NCBI GenBank assembly: GCA_030428395.1
Contig: JAUIDW010000011.1
Location: 1-41,902, forward strand
DNA from: a bacterium
GTDB taxonomy: Bacteria > Planctomycetota > UBA1135 > GCA-002686595
Direction of reading: 5' to 3'
Length of the DNA stretch: 41,902 nt
The notes beneath the pieces were generated by a model that did no database searches, was not told where the DNA came from, and saw only the letters and a program-made list of their open reading frames with translations. The number at the start of each line of letters is the position of its first letter. Position 1 is the stretch's first letter. Position numbers and translations under genes: made by a program. Positions 33,766-41,126 of the stretch are shown here, one piece after another.

Positions 33766-35550
33766 TCAGCAGACCAGCGGCAGCTCGACGCGGAAGCGCG
33801 TGCCGACGTCCAGCTGGCTCCACACGCGCACCTCGCCGCGCAGGGCGTTCACGAGGTGCTTGACGATGGCGAGCCCCAGCCCGGTGCCGGCGGCGTCCGA
33901 GCGCGTGCGGTCGATGCGGTAGAAGCGCTCGAACACGCGGTCCAGGTCGCTCGCGGGGATGCCCACGCCGTCGTCCTCGACCTCGATCCAGCCCGTGCCG
34001 TCGTCCGCGCCGCAGCGCACGGTCACGTGGCCGCCCTCGGGCGTGTACTTGACGGCGTTCTCGAGCAGGTTGCCGACGACCTGCCGCAGGGCCTCGCGCT
34101 CGCCGCAGACCTTCAGGCCGGGGGCCGCGGCGAGGTCGATGCCGATCGAGCGGGCGCGGGCCTCGTCCTCGAGCTGCGAGGCCGCCTCGCGCAGCAGCGG
34201 CTCGACCTCGACGGGCTCCAGCTCGAGCTCGCCCTGCTGCGACTCGATGCGGGCCAGGCTGAGCAGGTCGCTGACCAGGTGGCTGAGCCGCTCGACGTGC
34301 CGGTCGATCTTCCGCAGGAAGCGCTCGTTGTTGTCCTCGTCCTGCAGGGCGCCGTCGAGCAGGGTCTCGACGTACCCGCGGATGGACGTCAGCGGCGTCT
34401 TCAGCTCGTGGCTGACGTTGGCCACGAAGTCGCGCCGGATGCGCTCGAGCCGGCGCAGCTCGGTGATGTCGTGCAGCACGACCACGATCCCGCCGGGCGA
34501 GCCGCGCCCGACGATGGGGGTCGAGTGGGCGTCGAGCGTGCGCTCGGTTCCGCCCTGGGCCACCGAGATCTCGCTGTGGGCGACCCCGCCGTGCTCGGAG
34601 GCGGACCGCAGCAGCTGGCCGAGGCCCGCGACGCGGAAGCGCCCGAGCAGCCGCTCGCCGCGGACGTCCTCGAGGGAGGCGCCCAGCAGGCGCAGGGCGG
34701 CGTCGTTGCAGAAGACGATGCGCCCCTCCTCGTCGGCGGCGATCACGCCCTCGACCATGGCGGCGAGCATCGCGCCCAGGCGCGCGCCCTCCTCCGAGAT
34801 CCGCGCGAGCCGCCGCGCCGACTCGTCCGCGAGCCGGTTGAAGGCGTTGGCCAGGACGCCGAACTCGTCGTCGGACAGCTCGCGGACGCGCACGTCGTCC
34901 CGGCCCGAGGCCAGCTCGCGCGCCGCGCGCGTGATCTCGGTCAGCGGGCCGGTGATGCGCCGCGCGGCGAGCACGCCGACGAAGAGCGCGACGACGGCGC
35001 CGATCGCGGCCCCCAGGATGACCGTGCGCCCGGCGGCGGCCAGGCGGGCGTCGGCGACCTCGAGCGGCATGGCCGCGCGGACCACGCCGACGAGGCGCCC
35101 GTCCTCGCGGACGGGCCGGGCGACGTAGAGCAGCAGCTCGCCGACGGTGGCGCTGCGCCGGCGGGCGACGCCCGTCTGGCCGTCGAGCGCCGCGCGCATC
35201 TCCTTCCGGCCGCCGTGGTTCTCCATCCCCGCGGCGTCCGCGGCCGTGTCGGCGACCACGGTGCCGTCGGGCAGCATCCACGTCAGGCGCTGGTTCGTCT
35301 CGCGCGCGAGCCCGCGCAGGTACGCCAGCGCGACGTCGTCGGGCCGCGGGTCCAGGTGCGTCGCGGTGAAGGGCTCGAGCGAGCGGCACGTCGCCTCGAG
35401 CATGCGCTCGAGCGAGGCCGAGGTCTGCCGGCGCACGTCGCGGTGCAGGAGCAGGCCGACGCACGCCGAGGCCACCAGCGCCACGGCGGCGTGGGACAGC
35501 GCGAGCTTCCAGAAGAACCGCGACCGGAAGGGGCTCAGTCGTCGCGACAC
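33766..35550 (-). CDS. phoR: Phosphate regulon sensor histidine kinase PhoR
   Basis: Membrane kinase that phosphorylates PhoB when phosphate is scarce. The 594 residues contain membrane segment 1 (about 11-33), a periplasmic region of about 130 residues, membrane segment 2 (about 170-194) and HAMP (RRITGPLTEITRAARELASG). A PAS domain (about 260-360, MVEGVIAADEEGRIVFCNDAALRLLG) is followed by the dimerisation/H-box VSHELKTPLTSIRG with the His near 380. The ATPase has NLLENAVKYTPEGG, EVEDDGVGIP and GTGLGLAIVKHLV. GTG 35550 overlaps the end of phoB by 16 bases. The periplasmic region is larger than in E. coli PhoR, so a direct external signal is possible. Confidence 0.9.
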   Translation of the reverse strand: MSRRLSPFRSRFFWKLALSHAAVALVASACVGLLLHRDVRRQTSASLERMLEATCRSLEPFTATHLDPRPDDVALAYLRGLARETNQRLTWMLPDGTVVADTAADAAGMENHGGRKEMRAALDGQTGVARRRSATVGELLLYVARPVREDGRLVGVVRAAMPLEVADARLAAAGRTVILGAAIGAVVALFVGVLAARRITGPLTEITRAARELASGRDDVRVRELSDDEFGVLANAFNRLADESARRLARISEEGARLGAMLAAMVEGVIAADEEGRIVFCNDAALRLLGASLEDVRGERLLGRFRVAGLGQLLRSASEHGGVAHSEISVAQGGTERTLDAHSTPIVGRGSPGGIVVVLHDITELRRLERIRRDFVANVSHELKTPLTSIRGYVETLLDGALQDEDNNERFLRKIDRHVERLSHLVSDLLSLARIESQQGELELEPVEVEPLLREAASQLEDEARARSIGIDLAAAPGLKVCGEREALRQVVGNLLENAVKYTPEGGHVTVRCGADDGTGWIEVEDDGVGIPASDLDRVFERFYRIDRTRSDAAGTGLGLAIVKHLVNALRGEVRVWSQLDVGTRFRVELPLVC

Positions 35551-36227
35551 TTGTAGCCGACGCCGCGGACGGTGGAGATCCAGTTCGCGTGGTCGCCGAG
35601 CTTGCGGCGAATCGCGCTGACGTGGACGTCGATGTTCCGCTCGAGGATGTAGCCCTCGCCGTCGGTCAGCAGGTCGACGAGCTCGGCGCGCGGGAACACG
35701 CGGCCGGGCCGGGACATCAGCGCCCACAGCAGGCGGAACTCCGCCCGCGTGAAGCTCTCGTGCTGACCGTCGATCGTGACCTCGTGCCGCTCGGAGTCCA
35801 GGCAGATCGGCCCGCGCTCGATCCGGCTGGGCGACTCGTTCTGGTCGCTCTGCCTGGCCCGCCGCAGGACGGCGCGCACGCGCGCCAGCAGCTCGCGCGG
35901 GCTGAAGGGCTTGGGGATGTAGTCGTCGGCGCCGAGCTCGAGGCCGAGCACGACGTCGGTCTCCTCCGAGCGCGCCGTCAGCATGATGATCGGGGTCGCG
36001 ACGGTCCGCCGGTCGGCGCGCAGGCGGCGGCAGACCTCGAGGCCGTCCATGCCGGGCATCATGATGTCCAGCAGGATCGCGTCGGGGCTGCGGTTGGTGG
36101 CCTCGCGCAGGCCGATCTCCCCGTCGCGCGCTAGCAGCACCGAGTAGCCCTCGCGCTCGAGGTTGTACTGGACGAGCTCCCGGATGTCCGGGTCGTCCTC
36201 GATGAGGAGGACCTTCTCTTTGGCCAT
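35535..36227 (-). CDS. phoB: Phosphate regulon response regulator PhoB
   Basis: OmpR/PhoB-family transcription factor of 230 residues. The receiver domain has the acidic pocket (IEDD, residues 9-12), the phospho-acceptor Asp54 in ILLDIMMPGMDG, Thr84 in MLTARSEE and Lys106 in YIPKPFS. The winged-helix DNA-binding domain follows with FTRAEFRLLWALMSRPGRVFPRAELVDLL, NIDVHVSAIRRKLGD and TVRGVGYKC. The start ATG 36227 (MAKEKVLLIEDD) gives the standard length. Upstream ATGs at 36278 and 36323 add unusual sequence, and the latter overlaps the Pho-box-like repeats. The gene is first in a phoB-phoR operon that probably regulates itself through the TTGANN repeats. Confidence 0.92.
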   Translation of the reverse strand: MAKEKVLLIEDDPDIRELVQYNLEREGYSVLLARDGEIGLREATNRSPDAILLDIMMPGMDGLEVCRRLRADRRTVATPIIMLTARSEETDVVLGLELGADDYIPKPFSPRELLARVRAVLRRARQSDQNESPSRIERGPICLDSERHEVTIDGQHESFTRAEFRLLWALMSRPGRVFPRAELVDLLTDGEGYILERNIDVHVSAIRRKLGDHANWISTVRGVGYKCRDD

Positions 36228-36290
36228 GGTGGGGGCGGGCTGCGAGACCGCCGGGTGGGCCGTTGCCTGGTGCGCCATGCGAACGCGGGC

Positions 36291-36296
36291 AGGATA
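36291..36296 (-). promoter_or_regulatory. -10 element for phoB
   Basis: TATCCT on the minus strand, about 64 nt before the phoB ATG at 36227 and 21 bp after the second TTGANN hexamer. Confidence 0.5.
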
Positions 36297-36317
36297 GGCC
36301 CTGGCCCCCGGGCCGCG

Positions 36318-36334
36318 GGTCAAGATTCGATCAA
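36318..36334 (-). promoter_or_regulatory. Putative Pho box upstream of phoB: two TTGANC repeats at 11-bp period
   Basis: On the minus strand TTGATC (36334-36329) is followed by TTGACC (36323-36318), exactly 11 bp apart. These match the three repeats upstream of pstS in sequence and period, and they point toward phoB. The likely role is PhoB autoregulation. Confidence 0.6.
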
Positions 36335-36372
36335 GTCCCCGGGCGGGTCCGCGCGGGTGGTCCGGCCGGGCG

Positions 36373-37506
36373 TCAGCCCTTCAGGACGCGCTCCCGGAAG
36401 CGCTGGAACAGGTGGGCCGAGTCCAGCGGACCCGGCGCCGCCTCCGGGTGGTACTGCACGCTGAACACGGGCAGCCGCGTGTGGCGGATCCCTTCCACGG
36501 TCTGGTCGTTGAGGTTCACGTGGGTCAGCTCGAGGTCCTTCGGCAGGCTGTCGGCCTGGACCGCGAAGGAGTGGTTCTGCGAGGTGATCTCGACCCGCCC
36601 GGTGGCGACGTCGCGGACGGGGTGGTTCGCGCCGTGGTGCCCGAACGGCATCTTGGCGGTCTTCGCACCCAGCACGATCGACAGGATCTGGTGGCCCAGG
36701 CAGATCCCGAAGATCGGCTTCCTGTCCACGAGGTCCGCGACGGACGCGAGCGCCTTGGAGACCGCGGCCGGGTCGCCGGGTCCGTTCGACAGGAACACGG
36801 CCTCGGGGTCCATGGCCAGCACGTCGTCCGCGGACGTCCACGTGGGCACCACGGTCACGTCGAACCCGCACGCCACGAGGCTGCGGAGGATGTTGCGCTT
36901 CGCCCCGAAGTCGTACGCCACGCAGCGGATCCGGCGGCTGACGTCGAGCGGCGGCAGCTCCTCGGGGTACGAGTCGTCGTAGCCCGCCTCCCACGTGTAG
37001 GGCTCCTTGCAGGAGACCTCGGTCGCCAGATCGCGCCCGTCGGTCGCCTGGGCCGCGCGCGCCTTGGCCACGAGCGACTCGGGGTCGGAGTCGGTGGTCG
37101 ACACGACGCAGCGCAGCGAGCCCTCGGTGCGCACCATCCGCGTCAGGCGCCGCGTGTCCACGCCCTCGATCGCGACCACGTTCTTCTCGACCAGCCACTC
37201 GGGCAGCGAGGCGTCGGCGCGCCGGTTCGACGGCGCGCGCGACATCTCCTTCAGCACGAACGCCTCCGGCCAGGCGCGCGCGCTCTCGTCGTCCTCGCGC
37301 GCCACCCCGTAGTTGCCGATCAGCGGGTAGGTCATCACGACCGCCTGCCCGCAGTACGAGGGGTCGGTCAGGATCTCCTGGTACCCGGTCATGCCGGTGT
37401 GGAACACCAGGTCGCCGGACGCCTCGCCCTCGGCGCCGGCGGCGTAGCCCTGGAGGAACAGGCCGTTCTCGACGGCCAGCCAGGCGGTGGGGGAGCCCTT
37501 CTTCAT
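36373..37506 (-). CDS. carA: Carbamoyl-phosphate synthase small subunit (glutamine amidotransferase)
   Basis: Supplies ammonia from glutamine to the large subunit CarB for carbamoyl phosphate, used in pyrimidine and arginine synthesis. The 377 residues start with GSPTAWLAVENGLFLQGYAAG and VFHTGMTGYQEILTDPSYCGQ, the small-subunit N-domain. The class I amidotransferase domain has the nucleophile in GICLGHQ and the catalytic His-Glu in QYHPEAAPGP, with PFGHHGANHPV between. The ATG overlaps the larB stop (ATGA). carB is not adjacent and is not in the window. Confidence 0.95.
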   Translation of the reverse strand: MKKGSPTAWLAVENGLFLQGYAAGAEGEASGDLVFHTGMTGYQEILTDPSYCGQAVVMTYPLIGNYGVAREDDESARAWPEAFVLKEMSRAPSNRRADASLPEWLVEKNVVAIEGVDTRRLTRMVRTEGSLRCVVSTTDSDPESLVAKARAAQATDGRDLATEVSCKEPYTWEAGYDDSYPEELPPLDVSRRIRCVAYDFGAKRNILRSLVACGFDVTVVPTWTSADDVLAMDPEAVFLSNGPGDPAAVSKALASVADLVDRKPIFGICLGHQILSIVLGAKTAKMPFGHHGANHPVRDVATGRVEITSQNHSFAVQADSLPKDLELTHVNLNDQTVEGIRHTRLPVFSVQYHPEAAPGPLDSAHLFQRFRERVLKG

Positions 37507-38267
37507 CGCTGCAGATCTCCGGCCAGTCGGTTCATGGTCGCGGCCGCGTAGCCGGCGCCGAAACCGTTGTCGATGTTTACCACGGTGACGCCCGCGGCGC
37601 AGGAATTGAGCATGCCGAGCAGCGCCGCGAGCCCTCCGAGGGACGCCCCGTAGCCCACCGAGGTCGGCACCGCGACCACCGGCCGGTCCACCAGGCCGCC
37701 CACGACGCTCGGCAGCGCCCCCTCCATCCCCGCGACGACGACCAGCGCGCGCGCCGCGCGCAGCCGCTCGACGTGCTCGAGCAGCCGGTGGAGCCCGGCG
37801 ACGCCCACGTCGCGCAGTTCCTCCACCCGGGCCCCGAGCATCCGCGCCGTGACCGCCGCCTCCTCGGCCACGGGCCCGTCCGAGGTCCCCGCGCTGACGA
37901 CCAGCACCAGCCCGTCCCCCGCGTCCCCGTCGCCCGCTCCCACGGTCACGGTCCCCGACGCCTCCCAGTGCCGCGCCCCCGCCACCTCGACGACCAGCGC
38001 CCGCGCCGCCTCCGGCGACGCCCGGGTCACGAGCAGCCGACCGTGAACCTCCACGAGCTCCCGCGCGATCTCGACGAGCTGCCCAGGCGTCTTCCCCTCC
38101 CCGAACACCACCTCCGGATGCCCGCACCGCACCTCGCGATGCAGGTCCAGCCGCGAGTGCCCGAGGTCCCGCACCGGCGCCGCCGACAGCCGCGCGGCGG
38201 CCGCCTCGACGGGCACGTCCCCGGCGCGCACGCCTTCCAGGAGGGTTCGCAGGTCCTTCGAGTTCAT
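37503..38267 (-). CDS. larB: Nickel pincer cofactor biosynthesis protein LarB
   Basis: PurE-like protein that carboxylates the pyridinium ring of nicotinic acid adenine dinucleotide in synthesis of the nickel-pincer nucleotide of lactate racemase and related enzymes. The 254 residues show an N-terminal helical region (LRTLLEGVRAGDVPVEAAAARL), GHPEVVFGEGKTPGQL, the VVSAGTSDGPVAEEAA motif and GMEGALPSVVGGLVDRPVVAVPTSVGYGASLGG. The C-terminal NIDNGFGAGYAAATMNRL is typical of the family. The start is ATG 38267. larC and larE are not nearby; the co-operon partner is carA, with a 4-base overlap. Confidence 0.87.
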   Translation of the reverse strand: MNSKDLRTLLEGVRAGDVPVEAAAARLSAAPVRDLGHSRLDLHREVRCGHPEVVFGEGKTPGQLVEIARELVEVHGRLLVTRASPEAARALVVEVAGARHWEASGTVTVGAGDGDAGDGLVLVVSAGTSDGPVAEEAAVTARMLGARVEELRDVGVAGLHRLLEHVERLRAARALVVVAGMEGALPSVVGGLVDRPVVAVPTSVGYGASLGGLAALLGMLNSCAAGVTVVNIDNGFGAGYAAATMNRLAGDLQR

Positions 38268-38422
38268 CGGTCCGGGCGGATCTCGACGATTGGAACCGAT
38301 CCGGGGGTGGGCTCCAAGGGCCGTCCGCCGGGTCGCGCGGGAAGTTCGCGTCCGAGGCGTCACCGGCGGCCGATCGGTCCGGTCACTCCCCCGGGCGGGT
38401 GGCCCCGGGGGTGGGGATCGGT
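38266..38422. promoter_or_regulatory. Cluster of four ATCGGT motifs around the larB promoter
   Basis: ATCGGT occurs at 38266-38271, 38295-38300 (minus strand), 38373-38378 and 38417-38422, within 157 bp. The first overlaps the larB start codon. The second sits in the promoter spacer next to the -10. The first and third extend to ATCGGTCCGG, and the second and fourth to GGATCGGT. The arrangement looks like an operator set; the regulator is unknown. Confidence 0.4.
38289..38317 (-). promoter_or_regulatory. Possible larB-carA promoter
   Basis: On the minus strand TTGGAG (38317-38312) and TCCAAT (38294-38289) are 17 bp apart. Transcription would start near 38282, some 15 nt before the larB ATG. 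Confidence 0.4.
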
Positions 38423-38438
38423 CTCTCCTTCGCGGGGC

Positions 38439-39470
38439 TCAGCGCGGGGAGGCGTCCAGGTTCCAGCCCGCCACCTCGCCCGCCCGCAGGCGCTCGAACC
38501 CCAGGCCCGCGATCATCGCCGCGTTGTCCGTGCAGTACGCGGGCGAGGGGAACACCGCCCGCAGGCCGGCGCGCTCGGCCTCGGCGTGCATGCGCTCGCG
38601 CAGGCGGCGGTTGCAGGCCACGCCGCCGACGACCAGGACGGTGTCGAGACCCTCCGCGCGCGTGGTCTCGATCGTCCGCGCCACGAGCTGGTCGACGACG
38701 GCCTCCTGGAACGAGGCGGCGACGGCGGCGCGGTCGGGGATGTCCTCGGGCGCGGGGGTGGGCGCGAGGGCGTCGCCGCCGCGCAGGTGGTACAGGACGG
38801 CGGTCTTCAGGCCGCTGAACGAGAAGGCGGGCGGGTCGCCGCCGGACGAGGCGCGGCCGCGCGGGGTGTAGCGCGGGAACGCGATCGCGTCGGGGTCGCC
38901 CTCGTCGGCCAGGCGCGCGACGGAGGGGCCGCCGGGGTAGTCGAGGCCGAGGAGCCAGGCGACCTTGTCGAAGGCCTCGCCGGCCGCGTCGTCGAGGGTC
39001 GTGGCCAGGCGCGTCAGGCGCAGGGGGGAGTCGGCGCGGTACAGCGACGTGTGTCCGCCGGACACGATCAGCGCGGTGCAGGGGTAGGGCGCGCCCTCCG
39101 ATTCCATGACCGCGGCCCAGGCGTGGGCCTCGAGGTGGTCGACCGCGACGAGGGGCAGGCCGCGGGAGAAGGCGAGCGCCTTGGCCGTGGAGACGCCGAC
39201 CAGCAGCGAGCCGATCAGGCCGGGGCGGCTGGTCACGGCGATCGCGTCCACGTCGTCGAGGTCGAGATGCGCGTCCGCGAGCGCGCGGTCGACCACGGGC
39301 AGGATCTCGCGCAGGTGCGAGCGCCCGGCGATCTCGGGGACGACGCCGCCGTACTCCGCGTGCTCGGCGGCCTGGCTGACGACGACGGACGACAGGATCT
39401 CGCGCCCGTCGCGCACCACGGCGGCGGCGGTCTCGTCGCACGAGGACTCGATGCCCAGGACCCGGGTCAC
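38439..39470 (-). CDS. tsaD: tRNA N6-adenosine threonylcarbamoyltransferase TsaD
   Basis: Transfers the threonylcarbamoyl group to adenosine 37 of ANN-decoding tRNAs. The 343-residue ASKHA-fold protein begins with VLGIESSCDETAAAVV. It has the metal-binding HLEAH motif, the PCTALIVSGGHTSLY stretch, DDAAGEAFDKVAWLLGL and the C-terminal VLVVGGVACNRRLR and YCTDNAAMIAGLG. These are all hallmarks of TsaD/Gcp. GTG 39470 begins 8 bp after the stop of the S41 protease gene, so the two are probably co-transcribed. No other t6A genes (tsaB, tsaC, tsaE) are in the window. Confidence 0.95.
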   Translation of the reverse strand: MTRVLGIESSCDETAAAVVRDGREILSSVVVSQAAEHAEYGGVVPEIAGRSHLREILPVVDRALADAHLDLDDVDAIAVTSRPGLIGSLLVGVSTAKALAFSRGLPLVAVDHLEAHAWAAVMESEGAPYPCTALIVSGGHTSLYRADSPLRLTRLATTLDDAAGEAFDKVAWLLGLDYPGGPSVARLADEGDPDAIAFPRYTPRGRASSGGDPPAFSFSGLKTAVLYHLRGGDALAPTPAPEDIPDRAAVAASFQEAVVDQLVARTIETTRAEGLDTVLVVGGVACNRRLRERMHAEAERAGLRAVFPSPAYCTDNAAMIAGLGFERLRAGEVAGWNLDASPR

Positions 39471-39478
39471 GGCGCGGC

Positions 39479-40807
39479 CTACGAGCGGTCGGCTCGGTAC
39501 GGACCCGGGCGCCGGCCGCGCAGCAGGTCGACGGCGGCCTCGAGCTGGGCGTCGTTCGGCTCGGGGTCGAGCAGGCGCACGCCCTCCTCGCGCTCCCAGC
39601 GCTGGATCGCCGGCAGGTCCCCGCGCGGCGGGCTGTAGCGCGCGAGGTGGCGCAGGATCACGCGGCGCTCGTCCTCGTCCAGCTCGACCCAGAGGTCGGG
39701 CGTGATCCCGTACTCCCAGGCCTCGGCGACCGTGCGCTCGAGGTTGCGGTGGCAGGGCGTGTAGTAGTACGAGCTCGTCAGCTTGACGACCGACAGCGGG
39801 TCGCCGCCGGCGCCGACGAACGTGCGCATCTTCTGGACCATGCCCTTGCCGTAGGAGCGGGTGCCCACGACCGCGGCGGCGCGGTGGTCCTGCAGGGCCG
39901 CGCCGAGCACCTCGCTGGCGCTGGCGGAGTCGCCGTCCACCAGGACGACGAGCGGCGTGCCGACGAACGTGGCCTCGGCCGGGTCGGCCTCGTACCGCAC
40001 GGGGCGGCCGCGGCCCTCGGTGCTGACGATGAGACCGTCCTCGAGGAAGCGGTTCGCGATGCGCACGGCCGAGCGCAGCACGCCGCCGACGTTGCCGCGC
40101 AGGTCGAGCACGAGCGAGCGCGCGCCCGCCCCGCGCAGCTCGGCCACGGCGCGGTCGAACTCCCCGACGGTCTCCTCGCTGAACGAGCGGATGGCCAGGT
40201 ACCCGACGCCCGTCCCGGGGTCGAGGACCCGCGCGTGGCGGACGGTCGGGTCGACCAGCTCGGCGCGCTGGAGCGTCACGTCGCGCTCGTCCCCGTCGCG
40301 CGCGCGGATGCGCAGGCGCAGCCGGTCGCGCTCGCGGTCGGTCAGGGCGGCGACCAGCTCGCCCTCCTCCATCGCGGCGACCCGGCGCCCGTCGACGGTC
40401 ACCAGCGTGTCGCCGACGGCCAGCCCGGCCTGGTCGGCGGGCGAGCCCGGCAGCGCGAACAGCACCTGGCCGTCGGACGTCGGGGGCCGGAACACGACCC
40501 CGATGCCCTGGTAGCGGCCGGTCGTCTCCCGGTCGAGCTCGGCGACCTGCTCGCGGTCGTAGTAGCGCGAGTACGGGTCGAGCTCCTCGACCATCCCGCG
40601 CAGCGCGTCGTCCACCAGGTCCTCGGAGGACACGTCGCGCACGTAGGCGTCCTGGGTGAAGTCGCGCACGGCGCGGAAGAGGTCCACGTCCGCCTCGGCG
40701 TGCCCGCGGTCCGCGATCGTGCGGGCGGCGTAGGTCGAGCCGATGCCGAGGACGCCCCCGAGCAGGATCAGGAGCGGGTCGCGCCAGGGGGATCGTCGGG
40801 AGGTCAC
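39479..40807 (-). CDS. S41 family C-terminal processing peptidase with PDZ domain
   Basis: Membrane-anchored or exported serine protease of the CtpA/Prc type, 442 residues. One hydrophobic segment (about 10-28) is followed by a helical cap region, a PDZ domain (YQGIGVVFRPPTSDGQVLFALPGSPADQAGLAVGDTLV region) and the protease core. The core has VLDLRGNVGGVL, the nucleophile Ser in DGDSASASEVLGAAL and the catalytic Lys in SYGKGMVQ. The catalytic domain lies in the periplasm if the segment is a signal anchor. The substrate is unknown; family members trim C-termini of envelope proteins. It starts with GTG 40807. Confidence 0.9.
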   Translation of the reverse strand: MTSRRSPWRDPLLILLGGVLGIGSTYAARTIADRGHAEADVDLFRAVRDFTQDAYVRDVSSEDLVDDALRGMVEELDPYSRYYDREQVAELDRETTGRYQGIGVVFRPPTSDGQVLFALPGSPADQAGLAVGDTLVTVDGRRVAAMEEGELVAALTDRERDRLRLRIRARDGDERDVTLQRAELVDPTVRHARVLDPGTGVGYLAIRSFSEETVGEFDRAVAELRGAGARSLVLDLRGNVGGVLRSAVRIANRFLEDGLIVSTEGRGRPVRYEADPAEATFVGTPLVVLVDGDSASASEVLGAALQDHRAAAVVGTRSYGKGMVQKMRTFVGAGGDPLSVVKLTSSYYYTPCHRNLERTVAEAWEYGITPDLWVELDEDERRVILRHLARYSPPRGDLPAIQRWEREEGVRLLDPEPNDAQLEAAVDLLRGRRPGPYRADRS

Positions 40808-41126
40808 GGCGGGGGACGGTGCGGCCGGTGGGTCGCCCGTGCACCGATCTTAAGGTGCGGGGCGGGCGAGCTCCGATGGAGAGGACCGGGATGCGCGGGC
40901 GCGGGCCCGCCCGGGGTGCTACGCACCGCGCCGCCGGCGGTGCGGGCGATCCGTCGAGCGAGCTCCGCCGGGGCCTGGGACGCCCGTGCCGTCCCGAGAT
41001 TCCCGCGCCCTGCGACCCCCGGCCTCCCGCGCCCCTCGCTACCATGGCCTGCACGGCCCCGGCGGGGGAGGACCGGATTGCGCCCTGGAACCCCACGCCC
41101 CCGCCCGCCAGCAGAGGATCCCGACC
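40808..41126. other. Divergent intergenic region before the EF-hand gene
   Basis: 319 bases with no convincing coding frame. It contains a minus-strand -10 for the S41 gene, a hairpin at 40923-40943 (GCACCGC / GCGGTGC, 7-nt loop), a 10-bp direct repeat GCGAGCTCCG, and a plus-strand TACCAT (41040-41045) that may be the -10 of the last gene. Confidence 0.5.
40847..40852 (-). promoter_or_regulatory. -10 element for the S41 peptidase-tsaD operon
   Basis: TAAGAT on the minus strand, about 40 nt before the GTG start, in one of the few AT-rich spots of the region. No good -35. Confidence 0.4.

Noticed and set aside
36228-36323. Longer phoB starting at 36323
   Set aside because: The added 32 residues are not part of any response regulator, and the region holds the -10 and touches the TTGANN repeats.
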